Shown piece after piece: positions 27,322 through 36,076 of a stretch of DNA of 64,000 nt (the first letter of the stretch is position 1; each line of letters opens with the position of its first letter). The notes beneath the pieces are model-generated. The model made no database searches and was not told the origin of the DNA. It saw nothing but the letters and a program-made list of their open reading frames with translations. This stretch comes from Oscillospiraceae bacterium (GTDB lineage Bacteria > Bacillota > Clostridia > Oscillospirales > Acutalibacteraceae): NCBI GenBank assembly GCA_029219165.1, contig JAQXSW010000028.1:35811-99810 (forward strand). Direction: 5' to 3'. Made by a program: the position numbers and the translations under genes.

Positions 27322-28730
27322 GCTCCCACCTCCAAAAGTGTTTTTACAAGTTCATATCCGTCGTTCTTCGTAACAACGACCGGATAACCAAGTTCGTCTG
27401 AAATTTCTCCAGTTGTCATATCGTCAAGAAGAACATCATCCCCGGAATTGTCCATAGGATATGTGGTTCTTATCATTGACTCTGAAATTAGAAGAGCCTG
27501 TGCCTTTGGCTGCTTCTTACTTTCGGCAAGTAAATCCTGCCCGGTAATAAGGCCGGTAACAGTTATGTTACTGCCGAAAAAGTTATTAACTACGGGGAAA
27601 ACGTTAATTTCAAGTCTATTTGAAAGAGCCTCAAGAGCACTTTTTTCGGCTCCGTCCACCCCATTGTAAAGCATTTCCACTTTACATGCAAGTCTTTTTA
27701 TCAGAGGAAATACGGCAACACCCGTAGCTACATTGACCACGTGAATTCCCTCTCCTCTTTTCACTCTGTATTCAGAAATACTACCATCTTCCAAGATATC
27801 CTCTAATGCAGCGTTCACTTCAGCCTCCAACAAAGTGCAAATTCCAACACCGTTGTCAAGCTGATCATAGCCCTCATAGAAGTCCTCAGGAGGGAGAGTA
27901 AGTCCTGCTGAAATATAAAACTCATCTGCCGGGTAACAAATTCTGGAACCATATTTTTTCTTAAATTCATTACCGTAATGCTCAATAGTTTTAACAGTCT
28001 CTGCCGCCTCTTCCTTTGTATACATACGAAGATCATAAAGGCCTTCCCTAAACTTTGTAATTCCCACCGGAACACAAGCAATACTTTGAACAGAAGGGCT
28101 GAGCGATGCAAGCTCTGTCAAAGAATATTCAAGTTCTTTTCCATCATTTATTCCCGGACACAAAACAAGCTGCGTATTAAGTTTTATACCCGCATCTGCA
28201 AGTTGTCTCAAGTACTTAAGACTACTGCCCGCAAACTTGTTCTTCATCATTTTAACACGAAGTTCGGGATTCATAGTATGAACGGAAACATTAATAGGAC
28301 TGATATGCATCTTTATTATTCTGTCCACATCTTCTTCAGCCATATTAGTTAATGTTACATAGTTGCCATAAAAGAAAGACATCCTGTCATCGTCATCTTT
28401 AAAATATAAAGACTCTCTCATACCTTTTGGAAGTTGGTCAACAAAGCAGAATATACACTTATTTCTGCAGGAGTGTTGCTTATCCATAAGGTATGTGTCA
28501 AAAAGCATTCCGGGGTCATCATATTCATCTTTCTTAATCATCTTTGTCACCATAAATTTACCTTCCGGTGATTTCCAGACAATACGAAGGACCTCATCTA
28601 TCATAAAAAATCTGTAATCTAGGACATCTTTTATGTCATGTCCGTTTATTTTAAGCAGAGTACTGCCCGGTAAAATGCCATACTTCTCTGCAAGAGAACC
28701 TTTTTCAACGCCGGAAATTACAGCAGACAT
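27306..28730 (-). CDS. DUF512-family radical SAM protein with N-terminal PDZ-like domain
   Basis: 474 residues. The N-terminal PDZ-like part (VEKGSLAEKYGILPGSTLLKING) is followed by a radical SAM cluster motif CRNKCIFC (CX3CX2C) in RNKCIFCFVDQLPKGMRESL, then the DUF512 C-terminal domain (QDLLAESKKQ region). The function of this widespread Clostridia/cyanobacteria family is not established as far as I know. It commonly sits next to der, as here, with an overlap that suggests coupled expression. I start at ATG 28730, 9 nt after GGGAGG, because the ATG at 28736 is only 3 nt from it. Confidence 0.88.
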   Translation of the reverse strand: MSAVISGVEKGSLAEKYGILPGSTLLKINGHDIKDVLDYRFFMIDEVLRIVWKSPEGKFMVTKMIKKDEYDDPGMLFDTYLMDKQHSCRNKCIFCFVDQLPKGMRESLYFKDDDDRMSFFYGNYVTLTNMAEEDVDRIIKMHISPINVSVHTMNPELRVKMMKNKFAGSSLKYLRQLADAGIKLNTQLVLCPGINDGKELEYSLTELASLSPSVQSIACVPVGITKFREGLYDLRMYTKEEAAETVKTIEHYGNEFKKKYGSRICYPADEFYISAGLTLPPEDFYEGYDQLDNGVGICTLLEAEVNAALEDILEDGSISEYRVKRGEGIHVVNVATGVAVFPLIKRLACKVEMLYNGVDGAEKSALEALSNRLEINVFPVVNNFFGSNITVTGLITGQDLLAESKKQPKAQALLISESMIRTTYPMDNSGDDVLLDDMTTGEISDELGYPVVVTKNDGYELVKTLLEVGACQDR

Positions 28731-28760
28731 GACCATAAACCTCCCTTACAACGACTAAAA

Positions 28761-28787
28761 GGCGGGGAAGGATTCCCCTTCTCCACC
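28761..28787 (-). terminator. Terminator after rpmF
   Basis: On the minus strand a 10-bp stem with one mismatch and a 7-nt loop, followed by TTTT. It lies between the rpmF stop and the DUF512 start. Confidence 0.6.
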
Positions 28788-28816
28788 TTAAAGAATACTA
28801 GTTTTAACTAACTTTA

Positions 28817-28996
28817 TTAGTCCTTTACAATAACTTGCTTACCATTATAATAACCGCAAGCTGCGCATACTCTATGAGGTCTCTTATACTCACCGCACTG
28901 TGAGCACTTTACAAGCTCCGGAGCGTTGATTTTCCATACATTTGAACGTCTCTTGTCACGTCTTGCTTTTGAAACTCTTCTTGCTGGAACTGCCAT
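28817..28996 (-). CDS. rpmF: 50S ribosomal protein L32
   Basis: Short gene found by reading the minus strand: 59 residues starting MAVPARRVSKARRDKRRSNV. The zinc ribbon is formed by CSQCG and CAACG, followed by YYNGKQVI. This is the zinc-binding C+ form of L32. It follows yceD after 37 nt, the standard yceD-rpmF pairing. Confidence 0.95.
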   Translation of the reverse strand: MAVPARRVSKARRDKRRSNVWKINAPELVKCSQCGEYKRPHRVCAACGYYNGKQVIVKD

Positions 28997-29033
28997 TCTT
29001 AAATCCCCCTATCAAAATACAAAATAGTAATTA

Positions 29034-29546
29034 TTAAACTTCAGTTTCTTCGTCCTCTAAAAGTGTAAGGAGTGCAGCCATTCTGGGGTCTACAGGGGCC
29101 TTACAAGAACAAGGACCTTCATTAAGATTTTTACCGCATGAAGAACAAATTCCCAAACATTCTTCCTTGCATAAAATCTTAGCCGGTATAGTAAGCAAAA
29201 CATCCTCAGTCGCCAGTCCTTCTAAGTCAAAGCGGAGCGTTGGTACGAGAATAAATTCGTCGTTGCTCTCATCATTGAGCGAAGAAACAAAAGTATGTTT
29301 CATTTCTACATTAAATGCTTTTTCTACCGGGCACGCACATCTGTCACAAGTTGCGGAATAATCAACCGAGATGTTAGCGTCCATTGAAACAATTCCTGTA
29401 ACATTCTTTATTTGTCCGGAAATATGACAAGGTGTTTTGAATGGTTGAACACCGAAGAAGTCAACTTCTGACAAGTCAATGTCATGCTCTATTGGAAGTA
29501 CCATACCTTCATTGTTAAAGATAGGCTCTAAATTTATTTCAAACAT
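29034..29546 (-). CDS. yceD: YceD/DUF177 family protein
   Basis: 170 residues from ATG 29546, with AGGGG 8 nt upstream (an upstream GTG at 29555 is less likely). Members of the DUF177 family are linked to 23S rRNA processing/accumulation in E. coli and plants and are nearly always encoded beside rpmF. The sequence has the family cysteines: ATCDRCACPVE in the middle and CKEECLGICSSCGKNLNEG near the C-terminus, probably a zinc site. It is transcribed from a consensus promoter shared head-to-head with the hydrolase gene. Confidence 0.9.
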   Translation of the reverse strand: MFEINLEPIFNNEGMVLPIEHDIDLSEVDFFGVQPFKTPCHISGQIKNVTGIVSMDANISVDYSATCDRCACPVEKAFNVEMKHTFVSSLNDESNDEFILVPTLRFDLEGLATEDVLLTIPAKILCKEECLGICSSCGKNLNEGPCSCKAPVDPRMAALLTLLEDEETEV

Positions 29547-29605
29547 AAAGTCCACCCCTCAAAAAATATAAAGATATGTTGTTTCACGCTACGCGCGCAT
29601 AAGAC

Positions 29606-29634
29606 ATTATAAAGCCTTAGACCTTCTTTGTCAA
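29606..29634 (-). promoter_or_regulatory. Consensus promoter of yceD-rpmF
   Basis: Exact TTGACA, a 17-nt spacer and exact TATAAT on the minus strand, about 60 nt upstream of yceD. Confidence 0.9.
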
Positions 29635-29650
29635 CAAAATAATTTGTTGA
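29631..29650. promoter_or_regulatory. Inverted repeat between divergent promoters
   Basis: TCAACAAA-ATAA-TTTGTTGA, a perfect 8-bp inverted repeat that contains parts of both divergent -35 boxes. It could be an operator, or simply the result of two TTGA-type -35 boxes placed back to back. Confidence 0.45.
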
Positions 29651-29675
29651 TTTTATAGGGTTTTTTAAATAAAAT
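29647..29675 (+). promoter_or_regulatory. Promoter of the alpha/beta hydrolase gene
   Basis: TTGATT, a 17-nt spacer and TAAAAT, ending 34 nt upstream of the ATG. Confidence 0.6.
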
Positions 29676-29709
29676 ATATGTTTAGAATATCCATTGGAGG
29701 AATTGCAAA

Positions 29710-30657
29710 ATGATATTGCTTACAGGACTGATTTTTAGAAGCTTGTATGGAAAAAGATGTGACGGAAATCCAAACCTAAAATACTTTACTCATGAAGACT
29801 TTGAAGGCCTTAAAGCCGAGCCCGTAGAGTTCCCAAATAAATTCGGTCAAACCCTTAGAGGTAACATATATTCACGAACAGAAGAACCAAAAGCTCTTAT
29901 TGTCTTTTCACACGGTATGTTCGGAGGTCACTTAAGTTACACAAGACTAATTAACGACCTTGCTGAAAATGGCTACTGTGTACTTGGCTTTGACAATACA
30001 GGAACCTTCTCTTCAGACGGAAACAGCCTCCGTGGCTTCTACCAATCGGCAAGAGACCTAAAATCAGCCTTGGACTTTGTAACCAATAAACTAACAAAGT
30101 ATAACTCGCTTCCAATAGTTTTAATGGGTCATTCTTGGGGAGCATTTGCCACATGCCAAAATTTAGACTATAACAACACAAATATTAAAGCTGCTATTGC
30201 CTTTTCCCCTCCGGATTTAGGATACAAAGCAGCAACAGGAATGATAGCCCCAAAACTTTTGAAGTTTAATAAGATTTTCCTTCCGGGATTTTTGATAAAT
30301 GACGGAATTGAAACCCTCTCATCATGTAGCAGAGTAATTAAAGGTTCCAAGACTCCGCTCCTCATTCTTCAGGGGCTAAAGGACCAAACCGTTATTCCAT
30401 CATGTTCACCCGCTCTAAATGAAGAGGTAAGATCCAAGGAAAATGTAACAATAAAACTCTACGAAAACAAAGCACATAACGTTTATCAAACAGAAGAATC
30501 TGAAAAATACATGAATGAATCGCTCGCTGCCGTAAGGAAAGAAAAAAATATAGAAAAGAAAAAAGAAATGTACAAAAACATTGACTGGTACCTTTGCACA
30601 GAGAACGACCCCGTTGTTATGAGCGATGTATACTCTTTCATAGAATCACACATCTAA
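29710..30657 (+). CDS. Alpha/beta hydrolase, lysophospholipase/monoacylglycerol-lipase type
   Basis: 315-residue serine hydrolase. The oxyanion region FSHGMFGGHLSY precedes the nucleophile elbow GHSWGA (Ser near residue 145). The candidate acid is the Asp in LQGLKDQTVIP and the candidate base the His in KAHNVYQTEE. A strong GGAGG site is 9 nt before the ATG. An N-terminal hydrophobic start (MILLTGLIFRSLYG) is short and not a clear signal peptide, so I place it in the cytoplasm or at the membrane face. Monocistronic, with a terminator after it. Substrate unknown. Confidence 0.85.
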   Translation: MILLTGLIFRSLYGKRCDGNPNLKYFTHEDFEGLKAEPVEFPNKFGQTLRGNIYSRTEEPKALIVFSHGMFGGHLSYTRLINDLAENGYCVLGFDNTGTFSSDGNSLRGFYQSARDLKSALDFVTNKLTKYNSLPIVLMGHSWGAFATCQNLDYNNTNIKAAIAFSPPDLGYKAATGMIAPKLLKFNKIFLPGFLINDGIETLSSCSRVIKGSKTPLLILQGLKDQTVIPSCSPALNEEVRSKENVTIKLYENKAHNVYQTEESEKYMNESLAAVRKEKNIEKKKEMYKNIDWYLCTENDPVVMSDVYSFIESHI

Positions 30658-30678
30658 AACAAAAATACAGATAAAAAA

Positions 30679-30708
30679 ATGTCGGCCCACAAAAATGCGA
30701 GCCGGCAT
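30679..30708. terminator. Bidirectional terminator ending the hydrolase gene and the 16-gene run
   Basis: Stem ATGTCGGC / GCCGGCAT (one G-U pair) with a 14-nt loop, ATTTTTT after it on the plus strand and TTTTTTT after it on the minus strand. Confidence 0.8.
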
Positions 30709-30719
30709 ATTTTTTAATA

Positions 30720-33614
30720 CTACTTCAAGTTAATTTCATCGCTGCCCTTAATTGTTACCACAATTTTCTTTGCATACTTAATTGAAGCGCCTTGGTTAGT
30801 TTCGGTGATGAATCTAACCGGACCATCAGCATTATTTACAAGACCGGAATAGCCTTCATGATCGGAGGTATCAACAAGTGGATAACCGTTAATTGCATAG
30901 CAAAGAATTATTGGCTTTCTATTACCTGTTGCATCCACAATTCCCTTTTCAAGAGCATCCATGGAGAAGATTGAAAGGAAGTCCTTTGAATAGTTATCGG
31001 TTGCGAATCCGGTAACTGAAACAGGGTCAAGTATACCCGGAACGTTACCCGCTACAGTTTTAATAAGTCCCCAGATATTAATTCCCTCACAAGTACCAAG
31101 GTCAAGAACCGAGTAGTTTGTACGTTCAATAAGATCTGTCATCGCCTCAAGTTCTGAAAGCTTATAGACCTTCTTTACCTCATACTTATCATTCTTTACA
31201 ACAAGTTCAAATTCAAAGTCACCAAACTCTGAATAAACATCACTGCTGTGGTCCCAACTGGCAAGTTCCATAGCGGTTATTTCAATCTTTTCAACCGATT
31301 TAACTTGGCCTTTTGAGCTTACAAACTTAAGTGGGCCTTCAGTTTCAGAAAGTGGTTTGCCAACTTTTATTACATCTTTAACATTACCTGAGCCAAATGC
31401 AAGAAGTGGAGCAGCCTCTTCCCCTTTAGCTTTAAGGTCAGAAAGCTTGTATGTTGACTTGGTTCCATCAGCAGAATAGATGATAACTTCACTTGCATTG
31501 TATCTAAGTCCAACATTTACAAGAAGGTCATAAATTGGAACACCACGGTATCTTTCATTGCCGAAGTCAACAGTCTTTGCCATCTTCTGCATACCTTCAA
31601 TTTCAGATACAGAAATTGTCTTTGCAGCATTTACACCCTCGCCGTAAATCTTTACTGACTTTGATGCAAGTTTTAATGCATCTCCTGAAAAATGTGCATA
31701 CTGGTCTGGTTCAATATTAACTGTAATTGAAGTAACATTTTCCATAACTTTTAGTTCCTTACCCGGAACAATAAGTTTTAAAGGTCCCCCAACATTATCT
31801 ACAACATATTCCGCCTTATTTGACTCAACAATTGGGTTAAGTTTAATTTTGTCAACATATCCCTTAGAGTTCTTATTTGGGACCATAGGCGATCCATTCT
31901 TTGCAAAAGCCAAAAGTCCATTATTTCCAAAAAGCTCTGTAAGTTCAAGAGTAATCTTGTCCTTGCCATTTGAGAATGTAACCGTTCCATTTGTTCCGGG
32001 AACCCCAATGAGTTCCGACAAAACATATTCCAAATTTACGCCTTCATATATTGCATCGCCATAGACACCTTTTACTTTTGCTGCTTTTATCTGTGCAGTT
32101 GTTGCATCCTCATCATAAAGAATGCCCTCTATATCCTTTACTGTATAAACTGTATCTGAAAGTGCAGAGCCATCTACATTGTTTACCAGAACCTTTAGTT
32201 CTCTGTCGGCATATTCTTCATACTCTTCCTTGTTTGTATAACCATGAGCTGTATAAATGTACTTTGGACCTACTGCAATGTCACTCAAATACTGAATTTG
32301 GTTGGAACCGTTGGCATGACCATACTCCGTCTTGCCAAAAATTATTCTCATTGGTCCGCCGTTATTTGAAATACCTGAAACAAAACCGTCATCACTGTTT
32401 GAAATGGTATAAGGGTATCCGTTAACACCATAGGCAAGCATTACAGGATAACCGGTCTTAACAAGGTCGGCGTTTGTTGGAATATAGGAACCGTCATCAA
32501 AGTCAGCAGAGTTCTTTTTGTAGTATCCGAAGTTGTCGTAGTTTGCAAGATTTTCAACACTGAATTTTTCCGCTGAGGTATATCCGTCAGATGCATAAAA
32601 TGTAACCATTGTATCTTCTGCATCTTCACCAAGTTCTTCAGCAGAAGGCATGCCAACATACTGAAGAAGTTTATAAAGGTCAAGTCCTTCATATTCATTG
32701 ACATACCAATATGTATTGTTTGCAAGTGAATAATAATCCTTATACCCTAAGCCCTCTTTAATTGAGCCATCCTTATTGTACTCAACCAAGGCCTCAAGTT
32801 CTTTTACAGTAAAATCTAATTGGTATCCAATAGTTTTACCGCCAATTGAAATTACATAGTCAGAATTTGTACTACTGTTATATGGTTCTGATTCGTGCTT
32901 AAATCCCGGAACTTCCTTCTTTTCCACATAGATATATGCGCAGTTAGAAAAACGCTTGTAGTCCTTGTTTTCGCCATACTTTGTTGTGTTGTATACAAGT
33001 TTTAAGCAGCCGTCTTCATTCTTTAAAGAATCAACATAACCGGCTGTATGTTCACCCTCATTTGCACCGGAGAAAACAAAAGGAGAAACAGTCTTTAAAT
33101 CTTCTGAACCAACTCCGTAAGCAATGATTACCGGTTGCCTCTCTTCATGTGCTTTTTTAATTTCTTCCAAAGTAAGACTTGCTATAGTCTCCCTATTTGC
33201 ATTCTTGAAGATTACAGTGTATGCATCGTCCGTGAGGTTAATACCATTGTCGCCATCCTTCATATTGTTAAGAAGGAAATATACGTCCATTCCCTCATAA
33301 GCAAACTTTCCGGATTTATCCTTATAAATACCCCTTACAAGACCCTCATTTTTATTCTCAAGTTCCTTTGTTGAGAGCGGAACTGAAGACTTGAGTCCCG
33401 GGCCTTCAACTGTAAGAGTTGCGCCTGTAATTGCATTTATTGCATAAGGCTTTTCTCCGTCTTGCCCACCATTTGTAATGTGTTTAAATGCACTTGTCTT
33501 AAAGTCAACATCCTTAAAAATTTGCACATCATAAGCACAAGCTGAAAGCACAAATAAACTTAAAATACAAATCAGGACCAGAATTAATAATTTCCTCAAT
33601 TTACTTTTTTTCAT
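30720..33614 (-). CDS. Large lipoprotein with FMN-binding-type motif and about five sulfite-oxidase-fold-like modules
   Basis: 964-residue surface lipoprotein from ATG 33614 (GGAGG 6 nt upstream): signal KLRKLLILVLICILSLFVL with lipobox LSAC. Near residue 55 it carries AINAITGATLT, close to the [ST]GA[ST] flavinylation motif of FMN-binding domains. About five repeated modules follow, each with a Y-[EQR]-G-h-x-h-x-x-LL start (YEGMDVYFLL, YEGLDLYKLL, YEGVNLEYVL, YRGVPIYDLL, CEGINIWGLI). These are followed by a sugar-like ADGY/ASDGY strand, PVMLAYGVNGYP/PIILCYAINGYP and a GP-h-[KR]-h motif. That order resembles the oxidoreductase molybdopterin-binding (sulfite oxidase) fold, but no conserved cysteine that would bind molybdenum is evident, so it may be a binding or electron-transfer derivative. 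Last gene of the run, overlapping the upstream gene by 14 nt. Confidence 0.75.
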   Translation of the reverse strand: MKKSKLRKLLILVLICILSLFVLSACAYDVQIFKDVDFKTSAFKHITNGGQDGEKPYAINAITGATLTVEGPGLKSSVPLSTKELENKNEGLVRGIYKDKSGKFAYEGMDVYFLLNNMKDGDNGINLTDDAYTVIFKNANRETIASLTLEEIKKAHEERQPVIIAYGVGSEDLKTVSPFVFSGANEGEHTAGYVDSLKNEDGCLKLVYNTTKYGENKDYKRFSNCAYIYVEKKEVPGFKHESEPYNSSTNSDYVISIGGKTIGYQLDFTVKELEALVEYNKDGSIKEGLGYKDYYSLANNTYWYVNEYEGLDLYKLLQYVGMPSAEELGEDAEDTMVTFYASDGYTSAEKFSVENLANYDNFGYYKKNSADFDDGSYIPTNADLVKTGYPVMLAYGVNGYPYTISNSDDGFVSGISNNGGPMRIIFGKTEYGHANGSNQIQYLSDIAVGPKYIYTAHGYTNKEEYEEYADRELKVLVNNVDGSALSDTVYTVKDIEGILYDEDATTAQIKAAKVKGVYGDAIYEGVNLEYVLSELIGVPGTNGTVTFSNGKDKITLELTELFGNNGLLAFAKNGSPMVPNKNSKGYVDKIKLNPIVESNKAEYVVDNVGGPLKLIVPGKELKVMENVTSITVNIEPDQYAHFSGDALKLASKSVKIYGEGVNAAKTISVSEIEGMQKMAKTVDFGNERYRGVPIYDLLVNVGLRYNASEVIIYSADGTKSTYKLSDLKAKGEEAAPLLAFGSGNVKDVIKVGKPLSETEGPLKFVSSKGQVKSVEKIEITAMELASWDHSSDVYSEFGDFEFELVVKNDKYEVKKVYKLSELEAMTDLIERTNYSVLDLGTCEGINIWGLIKTVAGNVPGILDPVSVTGFATDNYSKDFLSIFSMDALEKGIVDATGNRKPIILCYAINGYPLVDTSDHEGYSGLVNNADGPVRFITETNQGASIKYAKKIVVTIKGSDEINLK

Positions 33615-34209
33615 TTGTCTCCTCCTCTGAATAATATTTCTCCACATGGTATTCAAACAATGATCTTATACACGAAGTAATGTTACTTGTTGAAACAGAT
33701 GCAGATGTAACTGCATCTACGTCAATTCCTTTTATTTGAGTTTTATATCCACCCCATGCATCAAAGTCACTTTTTTTCTTGCCAACTAAAGGTTGAATAA
33801 AGTTTTCATCAAAATATTCCGGTGTGTAATCGGTTGTTCCATAGGTTGGATTACTGTCACCCCAGAGACCCTTCCCCTCTCCAAAGGTAATGGCTCTTAT
33901 TGACGCATCTTCCGGGTTCTTCTTTGTATTAAGAAGTTCAATATACATAACTGAATAATAATTTACCGAAGGGTCACGACATGTACAGGAAATAAATGCT
34001 ACTTGATATGAAGTAAATGTTGCATTTGCCTGCTCAAACAATATTACCGCCGTTTCCTTTTCCATTGTTCCGCCGGATGCAAAGTGGTCATAAGTAAACA
34101 TATCATATGGGTTTTCAACTTTGTTTTTATCTTCTGATGGCTCCTTACCACAAGCAACAAATGAGAAAAGGAAAACAAAAGTCAAAAACAAAGAAAGTAT
34201 CTTTTTCAT
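33601..34209 (-). CDS. Lipoprotein with FMN-binding-domain-like C-terminus
   Basis: 202 residues, signal MKKILSLFLTFVFLFSFVAC with the lipobox cysteine at residue 20. The C-terminal part (KTQIKGIDVDAVTSASVSTS) resembles the FMN-binding domain, where DAVSGAT-type motifs accept FMN from ApbE. Here the glycine of the motif is replaced (VTSASVST), so covalent flavin attachment is uncertain. It overlaps the rhodanese-like gene upstream by 4 nt (ATGA) and the large lipoprotein downstream by 14 nt, so the three are translationally coupled. A role in extracytosolic redox chemistry is inference. Confidence 0.7.
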   Translation of the reverse strand: MKKILSLFLTFVFLFSFVACGKEPSEDKNKVENPYDMFTYDHFASGGTMEKETAVILFEQANATFTSYQVAFISCTCRDPSVNYYSVMYIELLNTKKNPEDASIRAITFGEGKGLWGDSNPTYGTTDYTPEYFDENFIQPLVGKKKSDFDAWGGYKTQIKGIDVDAVTSASVSTSNITSCIRSLFEYHVEKYYSEEETNEKK

Positions 34210-34925
34210 GACTTATCCTCCGCATTTACCGGATGAAGTTTTTCAAAGTCTATATACGCATAGTCTACACGCCAAGTGGCAAGGAAATTCTCCTCATTTG
34301 CGTCCTCTGGATAAATCATAATTTCATACTTGTTTTCGCCCTTATATTCCCAGGCACCACCTATGTTATAGATCTTAGATTCATCCCAGCCAAGGTACGA
34401 AAGAAGCATCTTTGTCATTCCGGCATATCCACCGCCACCGCAGGTCAAAAAAATATTCTTATCCTTTGGAAACAAATCCTCTAGGGCAAGTTCTGATTCC
34501 TTATAGTTTGGAACTGCACTCTTTACTGTGCCGTCCTCATTCCACTCAACGGTATATAAACATTTACCTGTATATGCCCCGGAAACAGGAAGAGTTTGAA
34601 GAGTTCCTACAAATGGATATGGGACTACTTTAAAACCTTTAATGGAGTATGTAAGGTCTGCTTCTCCACCTATTTCAGAATAGTTCGCCGGGTCAGAAAT
34701 CAAACGCATGTCTCTATATACTGTGTCATCTCTGCCAAGGAAATCATCTATTGTTTCAATGTTTATATTCTTGTCCACCCCAAACATTGAATCTTTCACC
34801 ACTTCTGCTTTTGGAAGTTCTTTTGTGGCAGCCTCTTTACCTGTTCCCTCCTTATTTTCAGAACTACAAGCTGAAATAGAAAGACAAATAAGAATTGATA
34901 AAATTAACATAATTACCTTTTTCAT
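34206..34925 (-). CDS. Rhodanese-like lipoprotein
   Basis: 239 residues from ATG 34925 (GGAGG 7 nt upstream): signal KKVIMLILSILICLSISAC with lipobox. The mature part resembles a rhodanese domain: INIETIDDFLGRDDTVYRDMR, then NIFLTCGGGGYAGMTKMLLSYLGW, where the Cys-Gly-rich loop sits at the persulfide-site position of rhodaneses, then the YNIGGAWEY strand. The loop is CGGGGYAG rather than the usual CxxGxR, so sulfurtransferase activity is not assured. It overlaps the preceding gene by 4 nt (ATGA). An extracytosolic rhodanese-like protein beside XdhC and radical SAM genes suggests sulfur or metal-cofactor handling. Confidence 0.72.
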   Translation of the reverse strand: MKKVIMLILSILICLSISACSSENKEGTGKEAATKELPKAEVVKDSMFGVDKNINIETIDDFLGRDDTVYRDMRLISDPANYSEIGGEADLTYSIKGFKVVPYPFVGTLQTLPVSGAYTGKCLYTVEWNEDGTVKSAVPNYKESELALEDLFPKDKNIFLTCGGGGYAGMTKMLLSYLGWDESKIYNIGGAWEYKGENKYEIMIYPEDANEENFLATWRVDYAYIDFEKLHPVNAEDKS

Positions 34926-36076
34926 TTTCTTTCCTCCCAAGTCTTTTCTGTATTAATAAATGTCAGTATTCCGGATTCCGCAAGCCCCCTACTATGACAT
35001 TCAAATGAATAGTCACACATACAAGCCGAATGAAATATTCCGGACCTTGTTCCAACGGCAGCTGTTTTAAAGTCTCTGCCAAGACCAATTGGATTTTGAT
35101 AGTGTTCTGTTTTTATATAACTATAAGGATATCTGTCCCCGGGTTTTTTCCTAATTAGCGGATTATGAAAAATATAAGGCATTCCAAGAGCATTAAATTC
35201 TCTGCCATTTATAAGAGCATAGTAAAATACAACACTGTCTGTATAATGAATGCCATCTTTTTCTTTTGAAAGATGTAAAGTCTCATAAGGCATATACTTC
35301 TCATCTAGTGACTCTGCAACCATAAGAGCAATCTTTTTGCCTTTTGCAAGTTCACTGTCTATAAAGGGACGAACTTCAAAAATAGAGGACATATTAATTG
35401 GAAGCGTAGAACAGATTGAACAAGCGCTTCCTTTTTCATACATTTCAATTATAGGAGTTCCTCTATTTCCCATATTTTTGAAGCAATATCCCTTGTCTGC
35501 CATCAAAATTATGTCGGGCGTTCTTACTACCGCAAATTCGTCAGTTATGTTGTATTTCAAAAGGAAGTCGTCCTTTAACATGTACTGCACATTAGAAATA
35601 CTTTTAACTGACTCATAGTCTTTTGCAGTAGCGCCATATACGCCCGCCATATATGGGTCATGGGAAACTGAAATAAAGCCTTCAATATTTGAAGTATCAA
35701 TCAGTTTCCCAATTGGTTTTAGTTCACCTACATTTACAATTACAAGTTCATAGTCTGTTTCATTTGCAAAGCGCTTAAGTTCATTTGAAAGAGTCTCATT
35801 TAGTATTTGAATTTCAGAAGGACTATTTTCAGAATTTACTCTAATTAAATTTGCAGTTGCATATGAAATACAGAGTAATTTTGGGTTGTACTTTTTTGCC
35901 ACATCAAGTGCAAAGTCAGTAGTCCACTTTATAGATTCAAAGTTTCTATCCCCAGGGTATGGATGTGATGCAGAAAGCTCCATCGCAAATTCATCCGGTG
36001 GACTTGAAATTGCTTCCCCACTCTTAAAGTCAAAAAGGCCCTGCCATCCATTTATATCAAGCATTATTTCAAGCAT
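34922..36076 (-). CDS. Conserved-looking cytoplasmic protein of unknown function
   Basis: 384 residues, not recognised. No signal peptide and no membrane segment. N-terminal MLEIMLDINGWQGLFDF. Several cysteines include CSIC in the middle (KGSACSICSTLP) and CMCDYSFECHSRG near the C-terminus, which could bind a metal or cluster. GFISVSHDPYMAGVYG and GRDFKTAAVGTRSGIFHS look like active-site or ligand-binding segments but match no motif I can name. The start at 36076 has GGGGGTG just upstream and overlaps the radical SAM gene by 13 nt. An alternative ATG at 36064 would form TAATG. Its place between the radical SAM gene and the surface lipoproteins suggests a role in the same system. Confidence 0.8.
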   Translation of the reverse strand: MLEIMLDINGWQGLFDFKSGEAISSPPDEFAMELSASHPYPGDRNFESIKWTTDFALDVAKKYNPKLLCISYATANLIRVNSENSPSEIQILNETLSNELKRFANETDYELVIVNVGELKPIGKLIDTSNIEGFISVSHDPYMAGVYGATAKDYESVKSISNVQYMLKDDFLLKYNITDEFAVVRTPDIILMADKGYCFKNMGNRGTPIIEMYEKGSACSICSTLPINMSSIFEVRPFIDSELAKGKKIALMVAESLDEKYMPYETLHLSKEKDGIHYTDSVVFYYALINGREFNALGMPYIFHNPLIRKKPGDRYPYSYIKTEHYQNPIGLGRDFKTAAVGTRSGIFHSACMCDYSFECHSRGLAESGILTFINTEKTWEERK

